Source: Lonsdalea britannica (GTDB lineage: Bacteria > Pseudomonadota > Gammaproteobacteria > Enterobacterales > Enterobacteriaceae). Taken from it: a DNA stretch of 8,624 nt. Location of the stretch: NCBI RefSeq assembly GCF_946477055.1, contig NZ_CAMKXG010000155.1, positions 1-8,624 of the forward strand, in the 5' to 3' direction. The translations under genes were made by a program, and so were the position numbers. Below are positions 6,156-8,624 of this stretch, piece after piece (positions within the stretch are counted from its first letter, which is position 1; each line of letters begins with the position of its first letter). Under the pieces are notes generated by a model. The model saw only the letters and a program-made list of their open reading frames with translations. It was not told where the DNA came from and did not search any database.

Positions 6156-7249
6156 GTTTCTTTCCAGGCGGGGATGACATCGCCGTGCGGCGAAAAGCGG
6201 AAAAAATGGCTGTCCCAACCGGTGCCGAACAGGATCAGTACGGTGCGATAATAGGCCTCTTCGCTAAAAGGGGTATTCCACACGCGCTGGCGTTGGTCGG
6301 ACAGGGCGGGAGAGTGCTGGAGCAGCGGCAGCAGCGCGGCGGAAAAGCCGACGTTGCCGAGCGGCTCGCCCTCTGCGTGACTGACATTAATGCGCTCCGG
6401 CGGCGCGCCGTGGGTTTCCACATAGCGAGCCATCGGCATAAACGCCTGCGACAGCGACGCCTTGTCCGGATCGCCGTCGTCCAGCATACCGGCCCACAGG
6501 TACGTCCGAATGGCGTTATAGCTGCCGATTGGCCCTTTGGCTTCATCGAAATGCCACCCTGTTCCCGACGTCCATACGATCCAGTCCGGGGAAAATCCCC
6601 TAGGCGCGGTAGCGATCAAGAGCGTGATCGCCGTGCGATGCAGGCGAGACCAGAGGCTGGATTGTTCTGCGAAGCTGGCCAGCAGCGGCGGCGGCAGATA
6701 GCTGGGATTGACCGTCCAGCGGGTCTGCGACGCAAAGCCGTTTTTGCCGGGCAATAGCACGGGGCCGACCTCGGGAATCTCGGCCGTCTCCTCCCGGGCG
6801 ATGCGTTGGAGCAGCAGGGTGCCCATGACCTGATAAGTACGGCTTTGCCACAGCTTCCCGGCCTGCAACAGCGAGTAGGCGATCCACAGATCGGCATCGG
6901 CGGCGGAGTTATCGTCCAGCAGCGTCTGGCGACCGGTGGCGGCATCGCGTCCCCAGAGCCAACCGGGCAGGTGCAGCGTCAGATCGCCGTTCGCCAGGTG
7001 GGTTTCCGTCCAGTTCAGTATGCGGTCAAAACGCTCGCGGTCATTCGCCGCCAGGGCGAAAAACAGCGCGTAGCTTTGTCCTTCGGAGGTCGTAATCGGG
7101 TCGCCGTCGTGGGGATCGATGACCTGACCCTCGGCGCTGATATAGGCCTGCCGGAACTGTTCCCACAGCGGCCAGCGGCATTCCGCCGTTGCGACGCTGC
7201 TAAACAGCAGCGCCAGCAAACCACAGCAGGAAACGGTCAGTCGTCTCAC
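6137..7249 (-). CDS. bcsZ: Periplasmic GH8 endo-beta-1,4-glucanase BcsZ, with catalytic-base Asp replaced by Asn
   Basis: BcsZ is the GH8 endoglucanase encoded in bcs operons; it cuts beta-1,4-glucan in the periplasm and affects cellulose amount and quality. The product is 370 residues (E. coli 368). Seen: signal peptide about 1-22 (ATA before ECRWPLWEQF); TTSEGQSY with the catalytic acid Glu56 (E. coli Glu55); WLWG; the ADADLWIAYSLLQAG region with Asp118; IAREE; LLPGK-GF; NPSYLPP; APRGFSPDW; VGFSAALLP; and LFGTGWD. At the catalytic-base site, E. coli has SYDAIR (Asp243) but this protein has SYNAIR (Asn245, codon AAC at 6517-6515). The GH8 signature A-[ST]-D-[AG]-D is also A-A-D-A-D here. The fold and all other motifs look intact, so activity may be reduced, absent or use another base. 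The GTG start at 7249 overlaps the bcsB stop (GTGA) and has GAGGA nine bases upstream (7263-7259); it gives a signal peptide at the N-terminus and the family length. It lies between bcsB and bcsC, as is usual. Confidence 0.96.
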   Translation of the reverse strand: MRRLTVSCCGLLALLFSSVATAECRWPLWEQFRQAYISAEGQVIDPHDGDPITTSEGQSYALFFALAANDRERFDRILNWTETHLANGDLTLHLPGWLWGRDAATGRQTLLDDNSAADADLWIAYSLLQAGKLWQSRTYQVMGTLLLQRIAREETAEIPEVGPVLLPGKNGFASQTRWTVNPSYLPPPLLASFAEQSSLWSRLHRTAITLLIATAPRGFSPDWIVWTSGTGWHFDEAKGPIGSYNAIRTYLWAGMLDDGDPDKASLSQAFMPMARYVETHGAPPERINVSHAEGEPLGNVGFSAALLPLLQHSPALSDQRQRVWNTPFSEEAYYRTVLILFGTGWDSHFFRFSPHGDVIPAWKETCVTSK

Positions 7250-8624
7250 AGAGACGCGTCCTCGTCGTCCAAACGACGCTGGCTGATATGGCGCATCAGT
7301 CGCCAGGTCATTAATGCCAACAGGATGACCATGAAGACGGCGAGAGAGGCCAGCCAGACGGGATGCGAGGACATCGCGCTCCAGATGCTTTCCCACCACG
7401 GCAGATAACCCACGAACCAGGTATCGCCGACCCGGAGGCTATTGACGCCGGACTCGCGAATGATCGAGACGGCGCCGAAGATGGCGGCGCGTTTGCCGGT
7501 ATCGTTCATCGCGTCATTCAGCAGCTCGTAGGCGCGCGGGGTATCGGCCAGCAGCGCGACGACGCTACGCTGGTCATGGTAGGGAGACTGGAAGCTGACA
7601 ATTGCCGCCATCGGTCCTTCCGACAGGATCGTGGTCTGGCTTTCCGCCTTACGGTCGGAGGCGGTGACCGGCGTATCCAGCGCCATTTGACGCAGCGGTT
7701 TTTTCACCCAGCTTTTGGTGGTATCCACCAGCAGATTCACGTCGTGACCTTCGCGCAGATTATCGGGCAGACCGCCGATCATCAGCAGATCCACGTCCTG
7801 ATTTTCCGCCTGCTCCCAGTCGTCAGCAATGCGAACGTTGAGGGCCGGGAAGCCGGTCTGGGCGCCGATATTGCCCATCACGTTGAGCAGCGTGCTGATT
7901 TGCGCTGGCTGCGGATGCGCGTTCACCAGCAGCAGCGTCTGCGACAGGTCCGCATGACGGCTGAACGGGAAGCCCGCGTTGGCGAAGGCGCGCAGCGACG
8001 GCATTTCCAGATAGTGGCGGTAGCCGGAGAAGTCGACGGTCGAGTCGCCGTCGATCACCACATGGTTGGCGACCGGCATCACGGTTTCGCACTGTTCATC
8101 ATGGATGCTGCCGATCTGGCGCGCGGCGTAGTCGAAGTCGAAGCGCAGCTGGTTCGCCGCGCCCAGGCGCAGCGCGGGCAGCGTCACCGCCGATTTAGTA
8201 TCCTGCTGTCCCTGGATCAGCGGGACGTGCAGTAGCCACTGGCCGCTGCTGTTTTTCGTCGTCAACGGCACGTCCTGTACGAACTGATTGTTCAGGTTCA
8301 CCGCCAGACGAGAACCGTCGTTCTGGCGCGGCGAGGTGTAACGATACATGACGTTCATGTCGATGCTGCGTTCGCGTACCAGATACAGATCCGGCGGCAG
8401 TCTCAGCAGCACGGAGATCGGCGAAGGCTGTAACCCATCCGATTGGAACTGCGCGTCATACTGCTGCAGCTCGGAGAAACGGGTCGGGCGGTCGGTATGC
8501 GCCCAGTTCGGCGCGTCGTAAGGAAGACGCGGCGCTAACTGACGCACGTTGTCGATAGTGGACGACTGACCGCGCAGCAGGACATCGCCCTGTGCGATCC
8601 CCTGAACGGCGGTGATCAGATCGG
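7246..8624 (-). CDS. bcsB: Cellulose synthase periplasmic subunit BcsB (3' part, 5' end outside window)
   Basis: BcsB is the periplasmic, membrane-anchored partner of the cellulose synthase BcsA; it guides the nascent glucan and its C-terminal helix is needed for BcsA activity. About 458 residues of a family length near 780 are visible, with the reading frame open to the window edge. By visible residue number: the end of the first flavodoxin-like domain, a jelly-roll carbohydrate-binding domain roughly 60-170 (LLRLPPDLYLV, MNVMYRYTSP, LRFDFDYAA), a second alpha/beta domain about 190-400 (TLLLVNAHPQP, VDLLMIGGLPDN, VVALLADTP), an amphipathic PWWESIWSAM segment about 408-418 just before the membrane, a single TM helix 422-440 (DNA about 7303-7359) and an 18-residue cytoplasmic tail. 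The stop overlaps the bcsZ GTG. Domain limits are inferred from known BcsB structures; the identification itself is firm. Confidence 0.96.
   Translation of the reverse strand, partial: DLITAVQGIAQGDVLLRGQSSTIDNVRQLAPRLPYDAPNWAHTDRPTRFSELQQYDAQFQSDGLQPSPISVLLRLPPDLYLVRERSIDMNVMYRYTSPRQNDGSRLAVNLNNQFVQDVPLTTKNSSGQWLLHVPLIQGQQDTKSAVTLPALRLGAANQLRFDFDYAARQIGSIHDEQCETVMPVANHVVIDGDSTVDFSGYRHYLEMPSLRAFANAGFPFSRHADLSQTLLLVNAHPQPAQISTLLNVMGNIGAQTGFPALNVRIADDWEQAENQDVDLLMIGGLPDNLREGHDVNLLVDTTKSWVKKPLRQMALDTPVTASDRKAESQTTILSEGPMAAIVSFQSPYHDQRSVVALLADTPRAYELLNDAMNDTGKRAAIFGAVSIIRESGVNSLRVGDTWFVGYLPWWESIWSAMSSHPVWLASLAVFMVILLALMTWRLMRHISQRRLDDEDASL

Noticed and set aside
6137..7399. Longer bcsZ reading frame beginning at 7399
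   Set aside because: The extra 50 residues lie inside bcsB in another frame, are not family-like, and would bury the signal peptide; the GTG at 7249 fits length, ribosome-binding site and overlap.
7363..8235. 290-residue plus-strand open frame antisense to bcsB
   Set aside because: It lies fully opposite a well-identified BcsB, is rich in Arg, Gln, Val and His with no recognisable domain, and reflects the high GC content of the coding strand.

Overview
The window is GC-rich and densely coded, with three adjacent genes of a bacterial cellulose synthesis (bcs) operon on the minus strand. Gene content and order (bcsB-bcsZ-bcsC), a BcsC close to the E. coli form in length and C-terminal motifs, and the codon usage point to a gammaproteobacterium of the Enterobacterales. 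A high-GC member such as the soft-rot/tree-pathogen group (Dickeya, Brenneria, Lonsdalea) would fit, but that placement is an inference from composition and context.

Layout, right to left along the minus strand: the 3' part of bcsB (7246-8624, 5' end outside the window); bcsZ (6137-7249), starting on a GTG that overlaps the bcsB stop; bcsC (2658-6155), starting 19 nt inside the end of bcsZ; a hairpin terminator candidate just after bcsC (2589-2618); an intergenic stretch with a candidate extended -10 promoter (2509-2535); then a membrane-bound CSS-EAL cyclic-di-GMP phosphodiesterase (824-2431). Convergent to it on the plus strand is the 3' two-thirds of a PLP-dependent DSD1/D-threonine-aldolase-type gene (1-757), whose 5' end is also outside the window. 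A perfect 12-bp inverted repeat fills the gap between the two convergent genes.

How the genes work together: BcsB is the periplasmic membrane-anchored partner of the cellulose synthase BcsA (not in the window). BcsC is the periplasmic TPR scaffold plus outer-membrane export barrel. BcsZ is the periplasmic GH8 endoglucanase that trims or edits the glucan. BcsA is activated by cyclic-di-GMP, so the adjacent CSS-EAL phosphodiesterase, whose periplasmic cysteines could sense redox state, is a plausible local off-switch for cellulose production. The aldolase-like gene has no obvious link to cellulose.

The main surprises are residue-level. BcsZ has Asn (N245) where E. coli BcsZ has its catalytic base Asp243, and it also breaks the GH8 signature at a second position. 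The aldolase-like gene appears to carry a one-base deletion near position 41. I found no mobile element, CRISPR array, RNA gene or clearly undescribed multi-gene system.
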